Shown: positions 1 through 8,456 of the stretch, piece after piece
Position numbering within the stretch: position 1 is the stretch's first letter
Layout: each line of letters begins with the position of its first letter
Assembly (NCBI GenBank): GCA_020636005.1
Contig: JACJYR010000001.1
Location: 1,436,001 to 1,500,000, forward strand
Reading direction: 5' to 3'
Length of the DNA: 64,000 nucleotides
Source of the DNA: Lewinellaceae bacterium
GTDB taxonomy: Bacteria > Bacteroidota > Bacteroidia > Chitinophagales > Saprospiraceae
Translations under genes and position numbers: made by a program
The notes under the pieces: model-generated
What the model was told of the DNA's origin: nothing
Database searches by the model: none
What the model saw: only the letters and a program-made list of their open reading frames with translations

Positions 1-2808
1 AACGACGTGGCGGTTTTCCAACTCACCCTCGGCAACACCAGCCAGTCGGAAGACCTGAAAACCTACACGCTGGAAGTGGATCAGTCCACCAACCCGAACG
101 GGGCGGTCATCCGCTTCAATGGCCTGCCGTCGTTGGGCGTGGCAGTGCCGTATGGCGAGGGCGTACCCGTCACCATGACCGTTGAACGTGGGCCATTGGC
201 CTTTGACTATGAGGATATTTCGGTGGAATTTTTCTCCGACTGCGAAGATGAACGGGCAACGGCACTGGGTTTTTTCGATACCATTTTCAATAAAGAACTG
301 GTGTTCGACATCCACTTCCTGGAGCCTTGCAGCCCGGTTGACCTCGCCTTCCCGCTCGAAGGCTGGGTACTCACGCCAGCGATGGGCGTCAACCTCAACA
401 CCACGCTGGCGATGTACGACAAAAACGATCCCGACCTGGAACTCGTCCGGGTGCAGTACCGCCGCACCAACGGCGACGGGGCATGGATCAATATCGCCGA
501 AATACTGAAAGCCGACCTCGGCCCTGTGTTTACCAATGTGGGCTGGAACACCACGGGCTTGCAGGATGGCTTGTATGAAATAAGGGCGATTACGCAGTGT
601 TTTGGAGCACAAAACCCTGGCATTTCCCATATTATTCATGGTAAAATAGAGCGGACACCCCCCGTCGTGCTGGGCATCCCGGAGCCAGCGGACGGCGTCC
701 TCTCGGCAGGTGATGAAATCAGCATCACTTTCAACGAGCCTATCCGCTGCGACCTGCTCATCCAGGCGGATTTTTTCAGTAACAACAACGTGGGCCTGTA
801 CGACACGGCAACGGACGAACTCATTGACGCCACGATCACTTGCAGTGGCGACAAAATCATCATCGTGCCGAACGTGCCTAACCAGTTGATTGAAAACAAA
901 ATCCTGCGGGTGGAAGTGGACTCCGTGCTGGACTTGGCCGGCAACAAGTTTGGCCACATCCAATGGGAGTTTTTTGTGGACAGAAACCCCATGCGCTGGG
1001 TCGGCGGCGAGTTGGAGGCCAACAAATTTGAGGATGAGTTTAAAACAGTTTACAAAACCATCCTCAACACGGGCGGCGCTTCGCAGTATTATGAAATCGA
1101 GGACGTGCCAAGCTGGGTGTTTGTTTACCCATCCGATGGCGTGCTCGACCCCGGCCAGCAGCAGGTCATCACGTTTGAGTTCGACAGCACGTTGGTGGTG
1201 GGCGAGTTCCTTGATACGCTCGTAATGAATACGGCCAACGGCGACGAACCGCTCTACATTGACTTCCGCAACCTCTGCCGCTCGCCGCAGTGGGAGGTCA
1301 ACCCCGCCAATTTCAGCTACAGCATGAACCTGACCGTCCAACTGGACATCGAAGGCACACTGTCCACCGACGACATGGACATCGTGGCTGCATTCGTGAA
1401 CGATACGCTGAGGGGCATGGCCTATCTGCAATATGTGCCAGCGGTGGACAAGTACGAGGCTTTCCTCACAGTTTACAGCAACAATTTCACGGGCGACACC
1501 ATCAAATTCCAGATTTGGGATGCCGATGTCTGCCTGCTGTACAGCGATATTTTAGAAAAATTCGTGCTGACGAGCGACGAACTGGTGGGCACCCCCCTCC
1601 TCCCCGTCACGCTTCACACCGACAATTTGCTGCTGCGCAAAATACCCCTGCACGGCGGCTGGAACTGGATCTCGTTCAACCTGGGCTTCCCCGACCCCAG
1701 CCTGAATCCTGCCCTCTCCAGCCTCGCCACGCCGGAGAACGATTTGATAAAAAGCCAAACCCAATTTGCCAACTACTACGGTACGCCTATCAATGGTTGG
1801 TTGGGTTCGCTGACGGCACTGGGCAACCTGTCCATGTACCAGTTCCGGGCCGACGTGGCCGATACGCTGGACTTGGTAGGCCATCCTATTGACCCGACGA
1901 CGCCCATCCCCCTTGTGGCTGGTTGGAACTGGATCGGCTATCTGCCGCTCGTGCCGATACCCGTCAACGATGCCCTCGCCTCCCTCACCTCTGCCAGTGG
2001 CGACGTGATCAAAAGCCAGAGCGCTTTTGCGCAGTACGTTGCTGGATTTGGCTGGCTGGGCAACCTGGACTACCTGAAACCTGCCGAGGGTTATTTGTTG
2101 AAAAAGGCCAACCCTGGCACACTGAACTACCCGCACAGTTTTCAGGGTGGAACAGTGGAAGACAGGAGCGGCCCAAGCCCCAACAACTCCCCCTGGACGG
2201 TGGACCCTTCGCAGTACGAGCATACGATGATACTGGTGGGCATGGTGGCCGCAGAAGACGGCAGCAACATCACCGGGGAAGGCCAAACGGTGGCCGCCTT
2301 CGTCAATGGCGAGGTGCGGGGCGTGGCCGATGCCCTGTACATCGAACCCATGCACGCCTACCTGTTTTTCCTGACCATGTACGCCAACCAGTCGGGTGAA
2401 CTGGTGCAGTTCAAACTGTACGACGCCACCTCGGAGGAGATCGTGGATTTGGACGAAACGATGTTCTTCTCCATTGACCATCAGGAAGGTACGGTGGAAA
2501 CGCCTTATCCCTTCGTGATGCACGAGGCGACTGGCACGTTCGATTTGGCTGGTCAAGGAAACGAGTTGATCGTTCAGCCCAACCCCTTCAGCGGGAGTAC
2601 CAATATCCTTTTCCATACCCAACAAACTGGCACGGCCACGCTCGCTATCAGCGATGCTTTAGGCCGGGTGGTGCTGTTGGATAAAATGGATGCCATTGCT
2701 GGCTGGAACAGTTTCCTTTGGGAGGCTGCGGGGCTGCCTGCGGGGGTCTATTTTGTGAAGGTGGAAATGGACGGCGTGATGATGACGAGGCGGGTGGTGA
2801 AACGATGA
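1..2808 (+). CDS. T9SS-sorted surface protein, 5' end outside window
   Basis: The frame is open from base 1, so the N-terminus and any signal peptide lie upstream; the first in-window start-like codon (GTG at 7) is probably internal. The visible part is a secreted multidomain protein: an Ig-like segment (about 650-980), a module beginning W-E-V-N-P-A-N-F (about 1290-1550), two tandem copies of a GWNW module (from about 1656 and 1921, each with an IKSQ motif), a second W-x-V-D-P module (about 2190-2460), and from about 2560 a typical T9SS type A sorting domain (PNPFSG, then GVYFVKV, ending RRVVKR). Such tails direct export across the outer membrane and are removed at the surface. The next gene shares the W-x-V-x-P module. 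Function beyond a surface or secreted role is unknown. Confidence 0.85.
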   Translation, partial: NDVAVFQLTLGNTSQSEDLKTYTLEVDQSTNPNGAVIRFNGLPSLGVAVPYGEGVPVTMTVERGPLAFDYEDISVEFFSDCEDERATALGFFDTIFNKELVFDIHFLEPCSPVDLAFPLEGWVLTPAMGVNLNTTLAMYDKNDPDLELVRVQYRRTNGDGAWINIAEILKADLGPVFTNVGWNTTGLQDGLYEIRAITQCFGAQNPGISHIIHGKIERTPPVVLGIPEPADGVLSAGDEISITFNEPIRCDLLIQADFFSNNNVGLYDTATDELIDATITCSGDKIIIVPNVPNQLIENKILRVEVDSVLDLAGNKFGHIQWEFFVDRNPMRWVGGELEANKFEDEFKTVYKTILNTGGASQYYEIEDVPSWVFVYPSDGVLDPGQQQVITFEFDSTLVVGEFLDTLVMNTANGDEPLYIDFRNLCRSPQWEVNPANFSYSMNLTVQLDIEGTLSTDDMDIVAAFVNDTLRGMAYLQYVPAVDKYEAFLTVYSNNFTGDTIKFQIWDADVCLLYSDILEKFVLTSDELVGTPLLPVTLHTDNLLLRKIPLHGGWNWISFNLGFPDPSLNPALSSLATPENDLIKSQTQFANYYGTPINGWLGSLTALGNLSMYQFRADVADTLDLVGHPIDPTTPIPLVAGWNWIGYLPLVPIPVNDALASLTSASGDVIKSQSAFAQYVAGFGWLGNLDYLKPAEGYLLKKANPGTLNYPHSFQGGTVEDRSGPSPNNSPWTVDPSQYEHTMILVGMVAAEDGSNITGEGQTVAAFVNGEVRGVADALYIEPMHAYLFFLTMYANQSGELVQFKLYDATSEEIVDLDETMFFSIDHQEGTVETPYPFVMHEATGTFDLAGQGNELIVQPNPFSGSTNILFHTQQTGTATLAISDALGRVVLLDKMDAIAGWNSFLWEAAGLPAGVYFVKVEMDGVMMTRRVVKR

Positions 2809-2822
2809 TTTTTGAAGTTTTT

Positions 2823-2986
2823 GAGGTGACATCTTTTTGCCCCTAACAACTGAAGATTTCAGCAGAATGGTACACGGCAAAAAGGTGTTATCTCAAAAAC
2901 GGCCTCCCACGAGGTGACACCTTTTTGCCCATCAAATGCTTTGCAAAACTTGAATGCGGAAAGGGCAAAAAGATGTCACCTCGTGG
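2823..2986. repeat. Four-copy hairpin-forming repeat array
   Basis: A roughly 20-bp unit reading GAGGTGACAYCTTTTTGCCC occurs four times with alternating strand: + at 2823-2842, - at 2877-2895 (two mismatches), + at 2911-2930, - at 2963-2982. The last pair extends to a 24-bp inverted repeat (2907-2930 with 2963-2986, one mismatch). Two successive stem-loops can form between the stop of one surface protein gene and the start of the next. They could be terminators, processing sites or a small REP-like element. Confidence 0.75.
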
Positions 2987-3009
2987 CTTGCTCATTCAAC
3001 AAACAACAA

Positions 3010-5349
3010 ATGAGAAAACTCTTTACCATATCCATTGCGTTTTTCCTGATAAAAAACATGCTGCTCGGCCAGGTTCCAGCCTGGACGGTCAACCCCGCCA
3101 ATTATGCCAACAGCATGAACTTCACCTGCCAGGTGTTCCTGGACGGGACGCCTGAAAATGGCACGGCCAACGTGCTCGGTGCATATGTTGGAAATGAAGT
3201 GCGGGGCGTGGCAACGCCCGTGCAGGTGGGCAGTTCGGCCTATTATTTTTTAACCGTCTTTTCCAATGTAGTGTCTGGTGAAATGGTGGAGTTCAAGGTG
3301 TTGCTGGGCAGCAACAGCACCGTCCATCCTGCTGCCGAGACAGCCAGTTTTATCAAAAATGGCCAAATGGGCGGCTTTCCCATCGGGTATGCGCTGCACA
3401 TTTCTGCTGCAGATGATTTTCCGATTTCATTGTCGGCTTTCCCGTCGCAGACTGTTTTGCAAGGAGAAGCCTTTGCCACAATTGATTTGGACGGTTTTCT
3501 TCAAACACAAGACAATGATCCAGTGGTGTGGACGGCAACGGGCAGTGTGAATTTAACCACCAACATTGGAGCAGGAAATATACTCAGCGTGAGCGCCAAC
3601 GACCCTGCATGGACAGGCACGGACAGCGTTTTAATAACAGCAACGGAGACGGGTACGACCAACCAATACACTGCCTCCCGCTACGCCGTTTTCACCGTCA
3701 ACGAGGGCTACGATGCACCCGTTTTCAGTTATTTACCAAAACAATTTGTACAGGATGACCTGCCACTACCTGCTGGCAATATGAACGACCGGATCGAATT
3801 TGATGGCTCATGTTTACAATATGACATCAGGCTCAATTTGCCAACAGGAAATGACGCCCCGCCAGCTTGGGAACAGCTTACCACCAATTCTGGCTCCATG
3901 ACCATCGTGGTGGAAATACAGAGCAACTGCCATACGACGGGCAGCCTGGGCGACCAGTTGGCGGGCTATGTTGGCGGTCAATTTGCAGGGGTCGCCACGC
4001 CGCAGATGTCCAGCGGGCGCCTCCAGTTTTTCCTAACCCTCGCCAACATTGCGTCGGGTGCTATTTGCTTAAAATACTACGACAGTGAGCGGCAGTTTTT
4101 GCATGAAAAAACAACAGCCTTGAGCTTCATCCCCAGCGGTACGGCAGGTACTACCGGTGCTCCCGTGCTGATGGAATTGGCGCCCATCAAGGTCACGGCC
4201 AGCCCAACAGGCGAATGGACGACTACGGTGCTCGACCCCAATTGGGAAGGTTTCCAGCACGGCTGGTTTTATGCGACAGATTGCAACCGGCCTGAAAAAA
4301 AGGATTCGGTAGAAGCAGTTTTTGTGGTAAAACTTTGCCCTGCGCAGAGCGTGGACTTGGATTCTATGGTAGGCTTTTGCCTCCGTGCCATTGATGGCGT
4401 TTCTAATGTCCTTTGGTACGAAAACAGTTTTCAAGTAGGCGCTGATAGTACCCTTGGCGTCTTTGAGCCAGGCATTTATCATTATGAAGGGGACAATTCC
4501 TCGCACTGCCCAGTGATAGTGGGCTGCCCGGTGGTGGTGGACCATGCCGTGCCGATGAACCTTGCCAATGAAATCTCCACAACAGACATGGAGGATTGCG
4601 GCCAGTTGTTCTTAGCGCCTACCATTAATGACATCTCTCCGCCCGTAGCCATTTGCCAAACTGCCAATGTCTATTTGGATGAAAATGGAGAGGGCTTTTT
4701 GCCAGCCAATATGGTGGACGGCGGCAGCTACGCCTCTTGCGGCATTGACTCGATATGGGTTTCGCAGGAGGAGTTCCTCTGTTCCCACCTCGGCCTCAAC
4801 AACGTTCAACTCACCGTGCTGGACTCAATGGGCCGCCTCGACTCCTGCATTGCCATTGTCAACGTACTGGACACGGTAGCACCCATCGCTTTGTGCCAAA
4901 ATCTCTCCGTCTTGCTGGAAGCAGATGGCTCTATGACCCTCGACCCGTTGGCCCTGGAGAACGGCAGTACGGACAATTGCGGCATCGCCGCCTTTTGGAC
5001 TTACCCCAAAAAACTGTACTGCCCGCAAGTGGGCGGCAACACCGTGACGCTGTACGCACGGGATGCCTCCTACAACATCGGCACCTGCCAGGCGGCGGTG
5101 ACGGTGGAACCCTTTTTCACCGTTCAGGACATCATCGTGACGGATGAAACGCCGGGGCAGGGCAACGGCAGCATTACTGTGCTGGCCACGGCTCTTGGCG
5201 GGCAGTTGGCCTGGTCGATCAATGGTGGCGATTGGTGGCAGTTGGTGGGCGAATTTAAGCAATTGGTGCAGGGGGGCTATCCGGTGGTATTGCAGGCTTT
5301 TGGGACGTATGGGTGTAGGTTGGAAGTGGGGGAGGTGTTGGTGCATTGA
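3010..5349 (+). CDS. Secreted multidomain protein with HYR-like repeats
   Basis: 779 aa. The ATG at 3010 is chosen because it begins a clear signal peptide (MRKLFTISIAFFL, cleavage near LLGQ); the longer upstream frame runs through the hairpin repeat. The mature protein begins with the same W-T-V-N-P-A-N-Y module as the gene upstream (about residues 22-130), has a diverged second copy (about 280-390), and two HYR-like units near the C-terminus (about residues 570-730, each with PxAxC and a STDNCGI- or SCGI-type core). Unlike its neighbours, I cannot see a standard T9SS sorting tail: the end reads GCRLEVGEVLVH. It may be a surface adhesin or matrix protein; the specific role is not recognisable. 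It was probably derived from, or co-evolves with, the upstream gene. Confidence 0.8.
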   Translation: MRKLFTISIAFFLIKNMLLGQVPAWTVNPANYANSMNFTCQVFLDGTPENGTANVLGAYVGNEVRGVATPVQVGSSAYYFLTVFSNVVSGEMVEFKVLLGSNSTVHPAAETASFIKNGQMGGFPIGYALHISAADDFPISLSAFPSQTVLQGEAFATIDLDGFLQTQDNDPVVWTATGSVNLTTNIGAGNILSVSANDPAWTGTDSVLITATETGTTNQYTASRYAVFTVNEGYDAPVFSYLPKQFVQDDLPLPAGNMNDRIEFDGSCLQYDIRLNLPTGNDAPPAWEQLTTNSGSMTIVVEIQSNCHTTGSLGDQLAGYVGGQFAGVATPQMSSGRLQFFLTLANIASGAICLKYYDSERQFLHEKTTALSFIPSGTAGTTGAPVLMELAPIKVTASPTGEWTTTVLDPNWEGFQHGWFYATDCNRPEKKDSVEAVFVVKLCPAQSVDLDSMVGFCLRAIDGVSNVLWYENSFQVGADSTLGVFEPGIYHYEGDNSSHCPVIVGCPVVVDHAVPMNLANEISTTDMEDCGQLFLAPTINDISPPVAICQTANVYLDENGEGFLPANMVDGGSYASCGIDSIWVSQEEFLCSHLGLNNVQLTVLDSMGRLDSCIAIVNVLDTVAPIALCQNLSVLLEADGSMTLDPLALENGSTDNCGIAAFWTYPKKLYCPQVGGNTVTLYARDASYNIGTCQAAVTVEPFFTVQDIIVTDETPGQGNGSITVLATALGGQLAWSINGGDWWQLVGEFKQLVQGGYPVVLQAFGTYGCRLEVGEVLVH

Positions 5350-5406
5350 TGCCTTTATCCAGGCTGCTCAGGGCGATCCCGTGCGCTTTCAGCAGGTTTT
5401 CAAAAG

Positions 5407-6339
5407 TCAGGGGGTTGTTTTGGGCAAAAAGGTAGGCGTCGTAGAGGTCGTCGGCTTTTTTGGTGTAGTCTTGTTGAAAATGGGCAGTGCCGAGGCGGTG
5501 CTTTTGCGGTTTTCGTTGGTGGGGTCCACATACAATTCGTGGTAATAAAACGAGCGGTTGCTCACGTTGTCGTCCCAGTTGTCGGCACTGGCCATTTTCT
5601 GCCATTTGAAACCGCCGTCCGTGCTTTTGTAAAGGGCATTTTCCCTGGCTTCCACCAGGGCATATACGATGTTGGGTTTGGAAGGGGCAATGGCGAGGCC
5701 GATGCGGCCCAGGTCGCCTTTGGGCAGGCCGTCCTTGTCGGTGCGGCGCTCCCAGGTTTCACCGGCATCGTAGCTGACATAAAGGCCGGAGCCAGGGCCG
5801 CCGGAGTTGAAGGTCCAGGGCTTGCGGCCATACTCCCATAAGGCGGCGATGAGTTTATTGGGGTTGGTGGGGTCAACGACGAGGTCGGCGCAGCCCGTGG
5901 AGTCGTTGACAAACAGCACCTTGCGCCAGGACTTGCCGCCGTCAATGGTTTTGTAAATACCTTCGCCGCTGTTCTGCGAATTGCGGGGGTTGCCCTCGCC
6001 GGTGCCGACCCAGATTTCCGAGGGGTTGCGCTGGTTTATTTTGATGGAACCAATGGACTGCACGGGCGCTTCGTCGAACACAGGCTCCCAGTCAATGCCG
6101 CCGCTGGCGGAGCGCCACACGCCGCCGCTCGCCGCACCGATGTAAATGACATCGGGCCGGGCAAGCACCACGTCAATGGCCGTCACCCGCCCGCTCATGC
6201 CTGCCGGGCCGATGTTGCGGGGTTTTATGTTTTTGAAATGGTCGGGGTTGAGCTTTTGGGCGAGTGCATCGTTTTGAAAACAAAAAAATAAGAATGGAAG
6301 GGCCAGCAGGATTGAGATGAGTTGGTGGTGTTTTTTCAT
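5407..6339 (-). pseudogene. Truncated sortilin/VPS10-type beta-propeller protein
   Basis: The ATG at 6339 starts a signal peptide (MKKHHQLISILLALPF). About 270 residues then match the N-terminal part of Bacteroidota VPS10/sortilin-like glycosyl-hydrolase-type proteins: NIGPAGMSGRVTAI, ASGGVWRS, and several BNR/Asp-box motifs (GGKSWRKV, AGETWERR, GGFKWQKM). Family members are usually around 1000 aa, whereas this frame ends after 310. Homology stops at DPTNENR and continues as a low-complexity Thr/Pro/Lys tail. A different minus-strand frame from about 5500 to 5340 (KKADDLYDAYLFAQNN, then LLKAHGIALSSLDKG) looks like genuine protein but has no stop before it enters the convergent gene. The picture is a deletion or frameshift that joined a propeller N-terminus to an unrelated or distant C-terminal scrap. 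Confidence 0.75.
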
Positions 6340-6746
6340 ACAGGTGAAATTTGTTAGTGGATCAAAAGCGTTGGCACAAGCCCTGAAAGCGCATGGAACA
6401 CAGGGATAAGCCAACATCAACCCTTCCGGACTACTGCCTGGAGTAGCAGCCAACCAAGTTGCAGGGGACAAGGTAAGCAGCCAATTATGTTTTTAAAATT
6501 TTGAGGTTTACGTGGCGGCATATTTTGCGACCACAATGGCTGCCCTGCGTGGGCGATAGCGTGCGGGGCATCGTGGAAATGGCAGGCCGACAAGGCCAAC
6601 TGCAAAGAGATAGAAATAACCAGGTTTCGAAAACCTGACTTTACAAAAAACTTGACTTTACAGGCTGGTTGAATTCCGTTTGTTTTGGGGATGTTGAGCT
6701 TAAATTTTGAAAACACTTTTTTTATTCTACTAAAATTCAATCAGTT
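6340..6746. other. Divergent intergenic region, no gene seen
   Basis: About 400 bases between the decayed propeller gene and the next T9SS gene. No convincing coding frame was found. It holds a short direct repeat (GACTTTACA near 6637 and 6653) and an AT-rich stretch before 6747 that could contain the promoter, but no clean TAnnTTTG match. Confidence 0.5.
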
Positions 6747-8399
6747 ATGAAACTATCTTCTACACAAATCTTTCTGTTTTCCCTTTTTACCCTTTTGGGT
6801 TTTGACAAAGCACTTGCCCAATGCTCGCCAGTAGCTACTGCCCAATTTGATGTCAACAATTCAGTGGCATATCTTCTTCAGGGCGGGCTGTTGTGGAAAA
6901 ATGATAATTATGCTGGATTTATCGCTCCCAAGAATAATATAACCCAAGTGGCGTCCATATTCTCCGGTAGTATTTGGCTAGCGGGGCTTGACCCTGGCGG
7001 CAACCTAAAATTGGCTGCGCCTACTTACGGCAACCCTACTGCCGTAAATGCCGGCCCTATGATCGGCGGTGCAACCGACCCTGCTGTTTGTGAAAACTTC
7101 AACCGCTTTTGGCCGATAACCCAGGCCAGTATCAATGCCCACCTCAACGATTTTGCTGACAACGGGAGCATTGACAATATCGAGGTCACGGTGATTGGCT
7201 GGCCGGGAAGGGGCAACCCTGACTTCGAGACTATCTATGGCTTTGCACTACCCGATATCGAACTCGCCCCCTTTGTTGACCTGAACGGGAATGGCATATA
7301 CGAACCACTGCTCGGCGAGTACCCTGACATTAAGGGAGAGGAGGCCATTTGGTGGGTTTTTAATTATAGCCAGGGCATTCCAATCACCATGTCCGTTTTG
7401 GCCTATGGGTACAGCAGCAACGATGAAGTGGTGGACAATACCACTTTTTATGAAATGAAATTTACAAACGATGGGTCGGAGAAAATTGACAGCACTTTTA
7501 TTGGCCTTTGGCTCGACCCTGACATAGGGTGCTATACGGACGACTACGTGGGTTGCCTACCCGAGCACAACCTGGCCTTCGCCTACAACCAGGATGTACA
7601 GGACGGTGAGGTAGGCTGTCTTTGCAGCGGAGGCGTGCCGACTTACTGTGAAGAGATCCCGGTCTTGGGGATAAAAATTTTGAAAGGGGCAACGGGCGGG
7701 TTTGGCGAAGACCTCGGCCTTTCGAGATTTATCTATTACAACTACCCATTCACCGGCAACCCCGCATCTCCTTTAGCACTGACCGATCCGAATACAGCCA
7801 TTGAATATTACCACATATTAAATGGAAAATGGAAAGATGGGACTCCGCTCACCACAGGCGGGGATGGCTACGATAGCGTCGGCGTGGAAACCTTCTTCGC
7901 CATGGCTGGCAACCCTGCCAACCTGGATGACTGGACGATGTGTTCTGAAAATCTGGATTCTTACGATCCAAGGATGGTGATGAGTTCCGGCCCATTTTCG
8001 ATAGGCCCGGGCGAGGCCAATTCATTTTCCTTTGCGCTTATTTGGTTACCCAACCAAAACTATCCTTGCCCAGACGTTACGCCGTTGATTGATGCAGGTG
8101 ACGTTGCACAAGATATTTTTGAGGGGCTTACTTCCTCCCATGAAACTCCAGGTTCCAATATCGTCGCTACCGCATCGCCAAATCCCTTTTCCAGCGATGT
8201 GACTATTAAAGTTTCCGGCAACGCCGTTTTCCAAGGTTTGGAGCTGTATGCAGTGGATGGAAAATTAGTGAGGAGTTTCAAAAATTTGGAATCCAATAAA
8301 GTAACAATAAGTCGAAATGACCTTTCACCGGGCATGTATTTTTACAAAGCGCTACTGAAAAACGGGGGCATGGTTTCGGGGAAATTAGTTGCGAGGTGA
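6747..8399 (+). CDS. T9SS type A sorting domain protein
   Basis: 550 aa. The ATG at 6747 begins a signal peptide (MKLSSTQIFLFSLFTLLGF, cleavage near ALA-QCSP). The body is a conserved Bacteroidota extracellular domain of unknown function: features include the LNGNGIYEP and GEYPDIKGE motifs in an Asp/Asn/Gly-rich, probably calcium-binding stretch (around residues 170-195), and a Cys-rich patch near 290-310 (GCLCSGG). The last 80 or so residues are a T9SS sorting domain (ASPNPFSSDV, LSPGMYFYK, ending SGKLVAR). It is likely an outer-surface or released protein; no enzymatic motif was recognised. A short spacer separates it from the convergent next gene. Confidence 0.85.
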   Translation: MKLSSTQIFLFSLFTLLGFDKALAQCSPVATAQFDVNNSVAYLLQGGLLWKNDNYAGFIAPKNNITQVASIFSGSIWLAGLDPGGNLKLAAPTYGNPTAVNAGPMIGGATDPAVCENFNRFWPITQASINAHLNDFADNGSIDNIEVTVIGWPGRGNPDFETIYGFALPDIELAPFVDLNGNGIYEPLLGEYPDIKGEEAIWWVFNYSQGIPITMSVLAYGYSSNDEVVDNTTFYEMKFTNDGSEKIDSTFIGLWLDPDIGCYTDDYVGCLPEHNLAFAYNQDVQDGEVGCLCSGGVPTYCEEIPVLGIKILKGATGGFGEDLGLSRFIYYNYPFTGNPASPLALTDPNTAIEYYHILNGKWKDGTPLTTGGDGYDSVGVETFFAMAGNPANLDDWTMCSENLDSYDPRMVMSSGPFSIGPGEANSFSFALIWLPNQNYPCPDVTPLIDAGDVAQDIFEGLTSSHETPGSNIVATASPNPFSSDVTIKVSGNAVFQGLELYAVDGKLVRSFKNLESNKVTISRNDLSPGMYFYKALLKNGGMVSGKLVAR

Positions 8400-8456
8400 A
8401 TGCTTTGCAGTTTTTTAAACGTGCAGTTTATGTGGGAAAAGAGAGGCAAGTCGCCG

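Noticed and set aside
1552..2625. 357-codon frame on the minus strand
   Set aside because: Antisense shadow of the T9SS surface gene; the composition is not protein-like and the plus strand has clear domains.
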